A stretch of 64,000 bases of DNA, from contig NZ_CP050831.1 in the NCBI RefSeq assembly GCF_012113595.1, positions 1,054,001-1,118,000 of the forward strand, read 5' to 3'. This DNA comes from Bacteroides faecium (GTDB lineage Bacteria > Bacteroidota > Bacteroidia > Bacteroidales > Bacteroidaceae). The first letter of the stretch is position 1, and the number at the start of each line of letters is the position of its first letter. Of the stretch, positions 26,992 to 37,800 are shown in pieces. The notes beneath the pieces are model-generated. The model searched no databases. It was not told the DNA's origin and worked only from the letters and a program-made list of their open reading frames with translations. Both the position numbers and the translations under genes were made by a program.

Positions 26992-28500
26992 TTATTTAGC
27001 AGGGATCAATTTAGCTCTTTCAAGATGAGCGTCAAATACTAGTTTATAGTTTCCTGCGGTTCTTACTGTAGGAGTTGCCCAAGATCTATTTTCATTAGCT
27101 AAATTAGGCTTAGTCCATTCCGCATTTTTAGCATTCCCGTAGTATCCGAAAATTTCAGGATCATTGGCACTACCACCATTAGATATATCAACGTACCATG
27201 AACAATAGTCCCACCATCCATTATTATGCCAATTATGAATGGCAAAATTCATCCGCTGATTTGCATTAAGTTGTAACGATTCGAGATAAAATAAATGAGG
27301 ATTTAAGTTATCTTGAGTGAAGCGTTGAATATCAGTAGGACTACCTGTCATATAACCAAAACGAAACTCCGTTATCCAAGCACCATCCCCCCATACATCA
27401 AAAGTTTCTGAACCATAAACAAGTGGTATAGGATCAATGGCCTCATCAATCGAATAAGTTCTCATAGTGTACGAACCATCCTGTATATTGAACGTAAATT
27501 CATAATAAACATGAGCTTGATCGAGAATAATTGGTTCAGCAAGACTAGGATCTGATGTCAACTTATCGAGATTGCCCGGATCCTTTCCAAAACGAATCGG
27601 ATAAAGATCTGTTTTCTGAGGAATGAAATAAATCTCCGTTCCAACTTTCTCCGAATAGTAATTTGCTTTATAAGTATACGCCCCCGTACGTTCAATGCGC
27701 ATCGGAACACCAAATACATCAGAAGTCAGTTGGCTGAGATCTTCCACATCACTCAGATACATCTTCTGAAAGTCCGGCATCTCTGAAACGATATTAACCT
27801 TATAAGAAGTAGTAGTAGTTGTTTCGTTGGCAAATGTATCAACAACCTTCAGACTAATTTCGTAAGTAACGCCGGATTTAACTGCCAACCCTACAAAACC
27901 ATCTATTCTTTTTTTCCCCTCCCCTTCAAATCTTTCTGAGAGATCTAACGCCGGAACACTTACTTCTACATAATCAATTGCTTGTTCATCTTCTACTATA
28001 AAGTGGAAAGGAATAGTTCCATCTTCGGCACTAACAGCCGTGACTTCCCCTGTCGGCACAAAATTGATGCTAGGCTTAGTCGAATCATTGTCTGTTGAAA
28101 CGATGACAGTATGCTCAACCGTACGTCCTCCTACATCTGTTACCGTAACAACGATGGGGTAATCAGTCATTCGTGGAAGCTTCTCGGAAAGAGTAATGGC
28201 ATATTCCAACTCATAAGTTGTTAACGGTTCACCGTAAATTTCAAGTAAATCAATCGTTTTATCCAAGTATAAGTCCGCATTACAAAGTCTGATAAAACGA
28301 ATTCCATCGGCATCGGTAATAGTAGCCACCAACCAAGCTTCATGCCCCGGATTACTGTGAATATGTTCGGAAGCCAGTTCGAGAGTCGGGCTCTGCCCGT
28401 CTACATCTTTGTAGTCATTATCGTCGCTACATCCGGTAGTCAACGTTGCAGCAAAAAGAAAAGTCCATAACGCTGCGCCATGCAAAAATCTTGCCTTCAT
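26992..28500 (-). CDS. Surface glycan-binding lipoprotein (SusE/SusF-like)
   Basis: 502 aa. Lipobox TTGC with Cys24 then SDDNDYKD. Residues ~35-230 contain two Ig-like beta domains (PTLELASEHIHSNPG; TVTDVGGRTVEHTVIVSTD; KPSINFVPTGEV). Residues ~240-500 form a SusE/F-like carbohydrate-binding part with IYFIPQKTDLYPIRFG, VYYEFTFNIQDGSYTMRTY, a W-rich stretch (HNWHNNGWWDYCSWYVD) and TAGNYKLVFDAHLERAKLIPAK. No catalytic signature. It is the first gene of the minus-strand PUL, ahead of SusC, instead of after SusD. Glycan binding is inferred from architecture and position. Confidence 0.75.
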   Translation of the reverse strand: MKARFLHGAALWTFLFAATLTTGCSDDNDYKDVDGQSPTLELASEHIHSNPGHEAWLVATITDADGIRFIRLCNADLYLDKTIDLLEIYGEPLTTYELEYAITLSEKLPRMTDYPIVVTVTDVGGRTVEHTVIVSTDNDSTKPSINFVPTGEVTAVSAEDGTIPFHFIVEDEQAIDYVEVSVPALDLSERFEGEGKKRIDGFVGLAVKSGVTYEISLKVVDTFANETTTTTSYKVNIVSEMPDFQKMYLSDVEDLSQLTSDVFGVPMRIERTGAYTYKANYYSEKVGTEIYFIPQKTDLYPIRFGKDPGNLDKLTSDPSLAEPIILDQAHVYYEFTFNIQDGSYTMRTYSIDEAIDPIPLVYGSETFDVWGDGAWITEFRFGYMTGSPTDIQRFTQDNLNPHLFYLESLQLNANQRMNFAIHNWHNNGWWDYCSWYVDISNGGSANDPEIFGYYGNAKNAEWTKPNLANENRSWATPTVRTAGNYKLVFDAHLERAKLIPAK

Positions 28501-28573
28501 AATAATAGTATTTAATGATTAAAACTTCTAGGTTCGCTGTGAAAGCTGAGGTACTTTTTCCGCTTTCACAATG

Positions 28574-28581
28574 CAAATATA
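28574..28581 (-). promoter_or_regulatory. -7 box of the minus-strand PUL promoter
   Basis: TATATTTG on the minus strand (28581 to 28574), 74 nt before the SGBP start. No clear -33 TTTG, as is common for promoters that need an activator such as the divergent hybrid two-component protein. Confidence 0.5.
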
Positions 28582-28678
28582 AGTGAATAAGGCACATAGG
28601 AGAGATAAAAATCATGCAGAGAAGCATCACAAATCATGCAATGCACGATTTACATACGCTAAATAAAATATTTATTCC

Positions 28679-28686
28679 TATTTTTG
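28679..28686 (+). promoter_or_regulatory. -7 box of the hybrid two-component gene
   Basis: TATTTTTG lies 31 nt upstream of the ATG at 28718, so the leader would be short. The 217-bp divergent gap between the SGBP and regulator genes contains little else. Confidence 0.5.
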
Positions 28687-28717
28687 AGCCTGTAAATGAA
28701 ACGAATAGGCACGAGTT

Positions 28718-31700
28718 ATGAGAAAACACATTGCGTTTGGCACTTTATTTCTTTTCCTGTCTTTATTATCAGTCTCCCGGCTGATAGCGCAACCTTATTC
28801 TGTGAAACGGTTGGGTATTGAGCAAGGACTTTCTAATAATTATGTAGTCAGTATCGCGCAGGACAAGCAAGGATTCCTGTGGTTTGCCACGGAAGAAGGG
28901 CTCAATAAGTTTGACGGTACCCGCTTTATCACCTTTTATAAGAACGACCCGTCCAAGAATTCCCAAAGTATCACCGGGAATGAACTTAACCGGATATATG
29001 CCGACCCGGAACGTCCCATTGTATGGATTGCTACGCAACGTGACGGGTTAAATGCCTACAATTATCATTCGCAGACATTTACCGCTTATCAGCATGACCC
29101 GCAGAATCCGCATAGCCTGATAACAAACGATGTCACGGATATTGCCGCTTCCGCAGAAGGTACGGACGGATTATGGATAAGCACTTATTATCGGGGCATA
29201 GATTATCTTGATATTACCACCGGACAGTTCACGCATTACAACAAGACAACCGTTCCGGCATTGGACTGCGAACAGACATGGACTGTATTGGACGGTGGAG
29301 ACGGCAATCTTTATATCGGACATGTGAACGGCGGTTTCAGCATACTTTCCTTGAAAGACAAGAGTGTAAGGAACTTCAAAAATGAACCGGACAATCCCAA
29401 CAGCCTGCCGGGGAATGATGTACGGACGATATTAAAAGACAGCAACGGGAATATATGGCTCGGGACGGACAGAGGTTTGGCGCTCTATAATACCGCTACC
29501 CAAAACTTCGTAACTTTCCGGCAGAACCCGAACGACAAATATGGCACACTCTCCAGCCGCATCTTCTCTATCAAGCAGCTGAATGACAACAGACTATGGA
29601 TTGCTTCCGAATTGAACGGCATTGCCATACTCGACCTGAAACAGAGCCAGTTCCTTTCACCCAAACAGATTACTTTCGAATTTCTACGGGAAGGAGACGA
29701 TAACCGCAGCCTTTCCAATGCCAGTGTGCGGTATATCTATCAGGACTCTTTCAATAACATTTGGATTGGGACATGGGGCGGCGGTATCAACTTTATCAGC
29801 AGTGAGCCCCCTTTATTCACGACTATTGATTATTCTCCTATCCCCGACAATGAGAACAGTCTGAACAATAAGGTGGTAAGCAGTATCTGCACCGACAGGC
29901 AGGGGCGTCTGTGGGTAGGTACGGACGGCGGCGGAATCAATGTTTTTGAGAATAACAGACGGATTGCCATTTATAAGAAAGAGACGGGAGATTTACAGGC
30001 AAACTCTGTGCTGAGCGCTTTCCGTGATTCCAGGGACAATCTATGGTTCGGTGCTTTTCAAGGAAGTATCAGCTACTATAACACCCGGACAAAGACATTC
30101 CGTTCAATCTCCCCGATGGGTAAATCGAATCTGGATGTCCGTGCCTTTTACGAAGACAACCAGCACCGTATCTGGATAGGATGCAGTGAAGGGATATTCG
30201 TCTACAATCCCGACAATATGGAAGTCATTCAACATTACCACACCGGCAACAGCGAACTGCACGGCAACTTCATCCGAAGCATCGCACAGGATGACAAAGG
30301 ACGTTTTTGGATTGGTACATTCGGCGATGGAATGGGGGTTTATTCACCGGATTTCCACTTGGTCAAGAAGTATATCCAAAGAGAGGGCTTCTGCTCCAAC
30401 ACTATCAATCATATCTATCGGGACAAACAAAAAAGAATGTGGATAGCTACCGGAGACGGATTAGTATGTTTCAACCCTGCAAGCGATTCGGATTACAAGA
30501 CTTACCAGCGTAAAGACGGGCTCGTCAATACGTGCATCCAAGCCATCACCGAAGACCAGGCAGGAAATATCTGGTTCAGCAGCAACAAAGGTATCGGCTG
30601 CTATGTGACGAAGAAAGATTGTTTCTATTACTACGGTCACTCGGACGATGTGCCTGCCGGAAACTTCACGAGTGCCAGTGTAGCAAGGAATATGGACGGT
30701 TCCATCTACTTCGGCTCTATCAACGGCGTGTGCTGCTTCACTCCCAACATCACGATGAGCGAACTTAAAACGCCGCCGGCTATCATCACGGAAATGAAAA
30801 TATTCGAGCGGCTGGACAATCAGGAGAACAATGACACCTTTGTCTCCCTATTGGAAGGAAAAGAAGTGGAACTGACCCATGCCCGGAATACATTCAGCCT
30901 GACATTCAATGTACAGAACTACTCCCTTGTCAACCAAATGGAGTATGCCTATATGCTGAAAGGGCTCGAAAACTCGTGGTACACGGTGAATGAGAACAAC
31001 AGCGTCACTTTCCGGAATATCCCGCCGGGGAAATATGAGTTCCTTATCAAGGCGCGGGTGCATAATCAGGAATGGCCGGACGAAGCGACTTCGCTCACCA
31101 TCCGGATTAATCCCCCTCTTTGGCTGACGTGGTGGGCAAAATTGGTTTATATACTGGTATCTATCAGCATCATCTACCTTATCCTGCACGCTTATAAGAA
31201 GAAGCTGGATTTGGAAAGCCTTTATACACTGGAGAAAAAGAACCACGAGCAAGAACAGGAATTGAACCAGGAACGCCTGCGTTTCTACACGAATATCACC
31301 CATGAGCTGCGCACACCGCTGACGCTAATTCTCGGTCCTCTGGAAGATATGCAGAAAGACCAGTCCCTTCCGGCAAGACAGGCACAAAAGTTGTCCGTCA
31401 TTCATCAGAGCGCGCTCCGGTTGCTCAATCTGATTAATCAGATATTGGAGTTCCGCAAGACGGAAACACAGAACAAGAAATTATGTGTCTGCAAAGGCAA
31501 TATCGCCCCACTTATCTACGAAACAGGGCTTAAATACAAGGAACTCAACCAGAAAACAAAGATTGACTTCCGGATTCAGATAGAGAAAGAGGAGATGCTT
31601 CTTTTCTTTGACAAGGAAATCGTTACCATTATTCTGGATAATCTTATTTCCAATGCCATCAAATATACGGAGCAGGGACGCATCACTCTAAGTCTGTCTC

Positions 31701-32845
31701 AAACGATACGCAACGAAGTGGCTTATACGGAGATTAAAGTCAGCGATACCGGATACGGCATCTCAGCCGAAGCTTTGCCGCATATCTTCGACCGCTACTA
31801 TCAAGAAAGCGGTTCGCATCAGGCGTCCGGAACAGGTATCGGACTGGCTCTGGTCAGAAATCTCGTGGAACTGCATGAAGGGGAAATACGCGTTGAAAGT
31901 ACACAAAACGAAGGAAGTACTTTCTATATCAGCCTATTGACGGACAATATTTATCCAAATGCCTTACATGCCGATTCGACGGAACAGGCCGAAAAGGAAG
32001 AAGTACAGAATGTTTCTTCGGATGACGCACAGGATGCGGCAATGGACAGCGGCAAACCGATCCTGTTGATTGTAGAGGATAACGAGGAAATACAGAATTA
32101 TATTGCCGAGTCTTTCTCCGATTCCTTTGAAGTAATCACAGCCAACAATGGCGAGGAAGGGAAACAACAGGCTCTCAGCCGTATCCCGGATATTATAGTC
32201 AGCGATATTATGATGCCTGTCATGGACGGTATCACCTTGTGCCGACAGCTAAAGGATGATGTACGCACAAGCCATATTCCTATAATCCTGCTGACAGCTA
32301 AAGACTCTTTACAGGATAAAGAAGAAGGATACGAGGTAGGGGCAGATTCTTATCTGACAAAACCGTTCAGTGCTTCTTTATTGCGCAGCCGCGTCAACAA
32401 CCTGCTTGAATCAAGAAAGAAGCTCGTCGCACAATTCCAGTCGCAGCCTACTCCGAGCAGTCATACGGACTTAAACGAGAAACGCACGATGATTACCGAA
32501 GCGATGAGTAAACTTGATAATGAATTTATCGGAAAGATTACGCAATTAATCGAAGAGAACCTTTCCTCGGAAAAGATTGACATCACTTACCTTTCAGACA
32601 AGATGTGCATGAGCGGTTCCACCCTTTACCGGAAGATGAAAGCGTTGACCGGACTTTCTACCAATGAATACATTCGGAAGGTGAAGATGGAGAATGCAGA
32701 ACGCCTGCTGCTTGAAGGGAAATACAACATTTCCGAGATTGCTTATAAAGTAGGAATGAACAGTTCAGGATATTTCCGCCAATGTTTCAAAGATGAGTTT
32801 GGCGTCTCTCCCTCGGATTATCTGAAACAAATCAAGCAATCGTAA
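28718..32845 (+). CDS. Hybrid two-component system regulator (HTCS) of the adjacent PUL
   Basis: 1375 aa joining sensor and regulator in one inner-membrane protein. Signal peptide to ~25; residues ~30-720 are two seven-bladed propellers of reg_prop repeats (recurrent 'D..GNIWLGTDRGL' units); ~730-795 a Y_Y_Y domain; one membrane span at ~806-828. Then HisKA with H862 (THELRTPLTL), HATPase with DNLISNAIKYT, DTGYGIS and GTGIGLALV; receiver domain with phospho-acceptor D1163 (VSDIMMPVMDG) and K in YLTKPF; and a C-terminal AraC-type HTH (ISEIAYKVGMNSSGYFRQCF). The periplasmic propellers would bind an oligosaccharide released by the divergent PUL and the HTH would activate its promoter. Confidence 0.96.
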   Translation: MRKHIAFGTLFLFLSLLSVSRLIAQPYSVKRLGIEQGLSNNYVVSIAQDKQGFLWFATEEGLNKFDGTRFITFYKNDPSKNSQSITGNELNRIYADPERPIVWIATQRDGLNAYNYHSQTFTAYQHDPQNPHSLITNDVTDIAASAEGTDGLWISTYYRGIDYLDITTGQFTHYNKTTVPALDCEQTWTVLDGGDGNLYIGHVNGGFSILSLKDKSVRNFKNEPDNPNSLPGNDVRTILKDSNGNIWLGTDRGLALYNTATQNFVTFRQNPNDKYGTLSSRIFSIKQLNDNRLWIASELNGIAILDLKQSQFLSPKQITFEFLREGDDNRSLSNASVRYIYQDSFNNIWIGTWGGGINFISSEPPLFTTIDYSPIPDNENSLNNKVVSSICTDRQGRLWVGTDGGGINVFENNRRIAIYKKETGDLQANSVLSAFRDSRDNLWFGAFQGSISYYNTRTKTFRSISPMGKSNLDVRAFYEDNQHRIWIGCSEGIFVYNPDNMEVIQHYHTGNSELHGNFIRSIAQDDKGRFWIGTFGDGMGVYSPDFHLVKKYIQREGFCSNTINHIYRDKQKRMWIATGDGLVCFNPASDSDYKTYQRKDGLVNTCIQAITEDQAGNIWFSSNKGIGCYVTKKDCFYYYGHSDDVPAGNFTSASVARNMDGSIYFGSINGVCCFTPNITMSELKTPPAIITEMKIFERLDNQENNDTFVSLLEGKEVELTHARNTFSLTFNVQNYSLVNQMEYAYMLKGLENSWYTVNENNSVTFRNIPPGKYEFLIKARVHNQEWPDEATSLTIRINPPLWLTWWAKLVYILVSISIIYLILHAYKKKLDLESLYTLEKKNHEQEQELNQERLRFYTNITHELRTPLTLILGPLEDMQKDQSLPARQAQKLSVIHQSALRLLNLINQILEFRKTETQNKKLCVCKGNIAPLIYETGLKYKELNQKTKIDFRIQIEKEEMLLFFDKEIVTIILDNLISNAIKYTEQGRITLSLSQTIRNEVAYTEIKVSDTGYGISAEALPHIFDRYYQESGSHQASGTGIGLALVRNLVELHEGEIRVESTQNEGSTFYISLLTDNIYPNALHADSTEQAEKEEVQNVSSDDAQDAAMDSGKPILLIVEDNEEIQNYIAESFSDSFEVITANNGEEGKQQALSRIPDIIVSDIMMPVMDGITLCRQLKDDVRTSHIPIILLTAKDSLQDKEEGYEVGADSYLTKPFSASLLRSRVNNLLESRKKLVAQFQSQPTPSSHTDLNEKRTMITEAMSKLDNEFIGKITQLIEENLSSEKIDITYLSDKMCMSGSTLYRKMKALTGLSTNEYIRKVKMENAERLLLEGKYNISEIAYKVGMNSSGYFRQCFKDEFGVSPSDYLKQIKQS

Positions 32846-33128
32846 AAAAAGCCGGATGATTGCTTGACCCCTATCAACAAAAAAAGAGAAAATAGAATTT
32901 TTCTTGGCATTAGCATAATGATTATTTTTTATTGGATTCAGAACACAAAAGTACGCAGTCACACGCTAAATTTATGCTCAATAATCACTATAACACTTCC
33001 AAAAATCAACATAAAGTTTTCCTAATGACAAAGAAAAAACAAATCCCATTCATCAAAACGTTAGGAAAAATAAAATAAAGTCTGTTTCTTTGTATGCTAA
33101 ACCACAATCTTTTACCAGAAAAAAGCCT
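32846..33128. other. Gap between the HTCS gene and the ECF sigma gene
   Basis: CAAGCAATC (32833-32841) and GATTGCTTG (32858-32866) form a 9-bp hairpin over the HTCS stop codon and may help end its transcript. A weak promoter-like TTTCTTTG at 33085-33092 precedes the sigma gene. Nothing else is recognised. Confidence 0.4.
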
Positions 33129-33698
33129 ATGAGTAATAAACAACGTATAAGCAATGAACAGGAGATACTAAAGCTAGTATCCGAAGGGGATTCGAAAGCT
33201 TTTCGTACGTTGTATATGCATTATTACGACCGCCTATTCAATTTCGCCATGCTGTTCCTTCATTCGGAAGCTGCCTGCGAGGACGTCATAGGAGACGTAT
33301 TTTTTGTTCTATGGAAAGACAGGAGCATGCTCACCGCCATCCCCAATTTTCACCCGTATATCTACCAGGCAGTACGCAACGGATGCCTCAACGTACTGAA
33401 AAGCGGATACATCTCCAAAAGGGACGATATCTCCGAGAGCGAACTGCAAATAAGCATCACTACCCAGAACCCTTTGGATGAATTATCCTACAACGAACTT
33501 CACCATGCGGTGAAACAAGCCATCTCTTCCTTGCCCGAACGCTGCCGCATCATCTTCCGCATGGCAAAAGAAGACGAAATGAATCACCGCGACATTGCAG
33601 AGGCTTTGAACGTGAAACTTTGTACCGTAGAACGCCAGCTTTTGCTTGCCAAAGCCAAAATAAAAGAGTCGATAAAGCCATTTCTGGAAAAAATTTAA
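33129..33698 (+). CDS. ECF-type sigma-70 factor of the N-glycan PUL
   Basis: A frame extends back to a TTG at 33090, but ATG 33129 (MSNKQRISNEQ) is the sensible start and lies after the promoter-like box. About 189 aa with region 2 (FRTLYMHYYDRLFNFAMLFLHSEAACEDVIGDVFFVLW) and region 4 HTH (LPERCRIIFRMAKEDEMNHRDIAEALNVKLCTVERQLLLAK). This group, next to FecR-like anti-sigma factors and STN-containing SusC proteins, controls host-glycan PULs in Bacteroides: ligand passage through SusC releases the sigma factor, which then activates the susCD operon downstream. Confidence 0.95.
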   Translation: MSNKQRISNEQEILKLVSEGDSKAFRTLYMHYYDRLFNFAMLFLHSEAACEDVIGDVFFVLWKDRSMLTAIPNFHPYIYQAVRNGCLNVLKSGYISKRDDISESELQISITTQNPLDELSYNELHHAVKQAISSLPERCRIIFRMAKEDEMNHRDIAEALNVKLCTVERQLLLAKAKIKESIKPFLEKI

Positions 33699-33776
33699 AA
33701 AAAAGTGCATTTTCCTTTTAGTAGTTTTGCCCCTTGAGTTTTCTATATAGTATAAAGCTTTAGAAAACAAGAAAAA

Positions 33777-34673
33777 ATGCGCATTGAAAAAGAAAAAACA
33801 AGTGAAATGGACAAGTTGATTGCCGGCATCGAACTGCATTCTCCGGGTCCGAGCAAAGAACACTCGGCAGAAAAGTCTTTCTCCCGACTGATGACACGAA
33901 TCCAAACCGACAACAACTCTATTGACATTTTCCGCCGACGCAGCAATCAGTACCGGATATGGCTCGCAGCAGCTACGGTGGCCCTGTTGATTGCCATGAG
34001 CGGGTGGTTGTATATGATGTTGGATACAGACCCTTCATTCATCATCAAGACCAACAACAGTGGGATTGTACAGACAGTGCCATTGCCCGACGGAACAATG
34101 ATTCAATTGAACAATCACTCCAAACTGATATACCCGGAACGTTTTTCGGGCGATTTGAGGGAAGTCTTTTTGGAAGGAGAAGCCTATTTTGATGTAAAAC
34201 ATAATAAGAAGCATCCGTTTATAGTACGCGCCGGGGAATTAAAAATCAGAGTATTGGGAACAAAGTTCACTGTAAATGCCAGTTCGCAAGCTCCGCAGAT
34301 TACGGCGACCCTGCTGGAAGGCTCTATCGAGGTAAGCAATGAAAAGAAACAGATGTTGATGAAGCCCAGCCAGCAATTGAAGTACGATGTAAACAGCGGC
34401 AATATGCTGCTTACAGAATTGAACAATGCCGGCCGTGAGATACGATGGACACAGAACATATGGGTTTTGTCAGACACTCCTTTGCTCGACATCTGCCAAC
34501 GCCTGGAACAACTGTTTAATGTGAAAATCATTATCATGAATGACGAATTGATAGGAAAATCCTTTACTGGAGAGTTCTACACCAATGAGTCGCTCGAGTC
34601 AATTTTAAAGACCATGCAGATAAGCACCTCGTTCAAATACGAACGGAAAGGGAAAAATATAATACTAAAATGA
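33777..34673 (+). CDS. FecR-type anti-sigma factor
   Basis: 298 aa, inner-membrane, type II topology. Residues ~1-60 are the cytoplasmic sigma-binding part; a single membrane span lies at ~61-79 (IWLAAATVALLIAMSGWLYMM). The periplasmic FecR domain follows with VPLPDGTMIQLNNHSKLIYPERF, REVFLEGEAYFDVKH and FIVRAGELKIRVLGTKFTVNA. The C-terminal DUF4974 region contains TPLLDICQRLEQLFNVKI and SFTGEFYTNESLESILKTMQ. It would hold the sigma factor at 33129 and be signalled by the STN domain of the SusC at 34835. A TAGTTTTG box at 33722-33729 may give it its own promoter. Confidence 0.95.
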   Translation: MRIEKEKTSEMDKLIAGIELHSPGPSKEHSAEKSFSRLMTRIQTDNNSIDIFRRRSNQYRIWLAAATVALLIAMSGWLYMMLDTDPSFIIKTNNSGIVQTVPLPDGTMIQLNNHSKLIYPERFSGDLREVFLEGEAYFDVKHNKKHPFIVRAGELKIRVLGTKFTVNASSQAPQITATLLEGSIEVSNEKKQMLMKPSQQLKYDVNSGNMLLTELNNAGREIRWTQNIWVLSDTPLLDICQRLEQLFNVKIIIMNDELIGKSFTGEFYTNESLESILKTMQISTSFKYERKGKNIILK

Positions 34674-34732
34674 TTCAGATTGTAAAACTAAAAAAACAAG
34701 TAGCCTATGACATAGTACTGTAAAAAACACAG

Positions 34733-34832
34733 AAAAAGCGAGAAAATAGTACCAGTATTTTCTCGCCCTAGAGACTTTGCAAAAATCATGACGATACACA
34801 TCGCCATAATCCTTAATTTCTAATTTATAAAA
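34733..34832 (-). ncRNA. Predicted cis-antisense small RNA over the susC leader (DonS-like)
   Basis: On the minus strand TTTG (34871-34868), a 21-nt spacer and TAAGTTTG (34846-34839) form a full Bacteroides promoter inside the first codons of susC. Transcription would start near 34832 and run away from susC. At 34766-34738 a perfect 11-bp stem, GCGAGAAAATA with its complement around a 7-nt loop, is followed on this strand by TTTTT and, after a CTGTG, another T6: an intrinsic terminator. The product would be ~100 nt and complementary to the susC mRNA leader. Known precedent: DonS-type antisense RNAs in sigma/anti-sigma PULs of Bacteroides repress the downstream susC. Ends are estimates. Confidence 0.7.
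34738..34766 (-). terminator. Intrinsic terminator of the predicted antisense RNA
   Basis: Perfect inverted repeat, arms 34738-34748 and 34756-34766. T-rich tail lies only on the minus-strand side (34737-34722), so it works for minus-strand transcription; on the plus strand it forms a hairpin in the susC leader. Confidence 0.75.
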
Positions 34833-34834
34833 GT

Positions 34835-37800
34835 ATGACAAACTTAAGAAAGTACCAAATTTCTTATCAAAAATGTTGCCACACTTCCACACAAGAGCTC
34901 AAAAAAAGCCTCTTTATGGCAATATTACTTTTAATGATTCCCTGTTTTGCTTTCGCACAGACCGCGAAGCGAGATGTCAAACTAGATTTCACAAATACTT
35001 CCATTGCCAAAGTAATCGAAAGCATTGAGAAACAAAGTGGATACTCTTTCTTTTACAACAATGACATCAACACCAATCAGAAGACGTCAATAAAGATGAC
35101 ATCCAATGACATCAACCAAATCGTAAATTCGTTATTGAAAAACACTTCCATTGATTACCGGATTACAGACAAACGGATTGTCTTGTTTCTCAAAAAAGCG
35201 GGAACGGAACAACAGAAAACTTACGCCGTTTCGGGTGTAATAAATGATTCATCCGGTCCGGTTATCGGAGCTTCCATATCCACCAAGAACGGACAGGGAA
35301 CGATTACTTCCATCGACGGTGATTTCCGTTTGGATAATCTGCACATCGGTGACGTATTGACTGTTTCCTATATCGGTTACCAGACACAGAACATTGTTTT
35401 CAACGGTCAGACGAGGCTGAACATCGTCCTGTCCGAAGAAGCTACCGAACTGGAACAGGTGGTAGTAACCGCCCTGGGTATCAAGCGCTCGGAGAAAGCG
35501 TTGAGTTACAACGTGCAACAGTTAAGCTCTGACGACATCACTACCGTAAAGGACGCGAACTTTATGAACTCGCTGAACGGTAAAGTAGCAGGTGTGACCA
35601 TCAACTCTTCGGCGTCCGGAGCAGGTTCCGCCGCCCGTGTGGTAATGCGTGGTGTGAAATCAATCACCAAGTCCAACAATGCCCTTTACGTTATTGACGG
35701 TATCCCGATGTTCAACGTTGCGAACGAAGGAAGCGATACCGGTATCACAGCCGACCAGCCGGGTAGCGACGCCGTTGCGGATATCAACCCGGAAGATATT
35801 GAGTCTATCAATATGCTGACAGGTCCCGCTGCAGCCGCACTTTACGGTAATGCCGCCGCTTCCGGCGTGGTGCTTATCAACACTAAAAAAGGAACAAAAG
35901 ACAAAACGAATGTCAGCGTATCGAGCAGTACCACTTTCTCCACTCCCACCATGTTGCCCAAAATGCAAAGCAGATATGGAAATAAAGACGGAGTATTCGC
36001 CAGTTGGGGTGACCTCGTGAACAGCAGCTATGACCCTGAAAAGTTTTTCCGTACAGGTGTAAATACCATTAATTCGGTATCACTTTCTACCGGTACGTCC
36101 AAGAACCAGACGTATGTTTCCGTTTCGGCCACTAACTCGAACGGTATCCTGCCCAACAATAAATACGAGCGTTACAATGTATCGGGACGTAACACCGCCA
36201 GTTTACTGAACGACAAACTGATTCTGGACTTCGGTGCCAACCTGATTTTCCAGAATGACAGGAACATGACCGCACAGGGACGTTATTTCAATCCGCTCAC
36301 TGCTTTATACCTGTTCCCGCGCGGAGAAAACTTCGACGCCATCCGTATGTACGAACGCTACAATGAAGGTTTGGGCATTTACGAACAGTACTGGCCCTAC
36401 GAAACGCAAAGTATGGAATTGCAGAATCCTTACTGGACGATGAACCGCATTGTCCGTGAGAACAAGAAGAAACGTTTCATGACCAACGCCTCGTTGAAAT
36501 GGAACATTATCGACGGAATCGACATCACCGGCCGTCTGAAATATGACAAGACAGACGTGCGTTCTACTGATAAGCGCAATGCCTCTACTATCGAGCAGTT
36601 TGCCAGCGATTACGGTTTCTACTCCGACAACCGCAAAGCGTACAGCAGTTTCTACGGTGATATCATGCTGAACATCTCCAAGTCATTCAAAGAAAATATG
36701 TGGTCCGTGAATGCCAATATCGGTGCTTCTATCAACGACCAGCGGGAAGAGCAGATAGGCCATGGCGGTAACCTCGAAGGTATCTACAACTTCTTTGCCG
36801 TGCACAACATTGATACATCTGCCAAGTACAGAAGAATCCAGTCGGGATATATCCAGCAGTCGCAAGGTGTTTTCATCAACGCGGAAATCGGCTACAAGAG
36901 CATGCTGTACCTGACCGCTACCGGACGTAACGACTGGGAATCGCAGCTTGCCTTCTCCGAAGCGTCTTCTTTCTTCTATCCGTCCGTAGGTTTGTCCGGC
37001 GTCATTTCCAGCATGGTCAAACTGCCCGAATGGATTTCATTCCTGAAAGTACGCGGTTCATATACGGAAGTAGGAACTTCTTTCGAGCGTTTCATCACAC
37101 GCCCGACGTATGAATTCAATGTCGCTTCCGGCAAATGGTCTTCTACCTCTATTTATCCGATGCGTAACCTGAAACCGGAAAAGACCCGTTCATGGGAATT
37201 CGGTCTGAACTCAAAATGGTTGAACAACCGTCTTTCTTTCGATTTGACTTATTATAAATCGAACACCATCAACCAGACTTTCACCGCCGACCTTTCCATC
37301 TCGTCCGGATACTCCAAAGCGTATATCCAGAGCGGTAATGTCCGCAACGAAGGTATAGAAATGGCATTAGGATACAGCGACAAATGGAACGGTTTCGCAT
37401 GGGACAGTAACCTGACTCTCTCCTGGAACAAAAACAAAATCGAAAAACTGACCGAAGGTTCGGTAAACCCGATGACCGGAGAGCCGATTACCAAAGATAG
37501 CTACGACATGGGACAGCTAGGTAACCTCGATGCACGCGTAAAATTATACAAAGGCGGTTCTATCGGTGACGTCTATGCTACCCACCGTATCAAGAGAGAC
37601 GGTAACGGCCACATCTTCGTTTCACAGGAAGGAAAGATTGAAATCGAATCGGTAGATGAATTCAAGCTGGGTTCTATCCTGCCGAAAGCAAACATGGGCT
37701 GGAGTAATAACTTCTCCTACAAAGGCGTCAACCTGGGCGTAACTCTTACTGCCCGCTTCGGTGGTATCGCACTGTCCGGTACGCAGAGTGTGCTCGACCA

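Noticed and set aside
33090..33128. Upstream TTG start for the sigma factor
   Set aside because: The added residues look non-native and overlap the promoter-like box; the ATG at 33129 is better.
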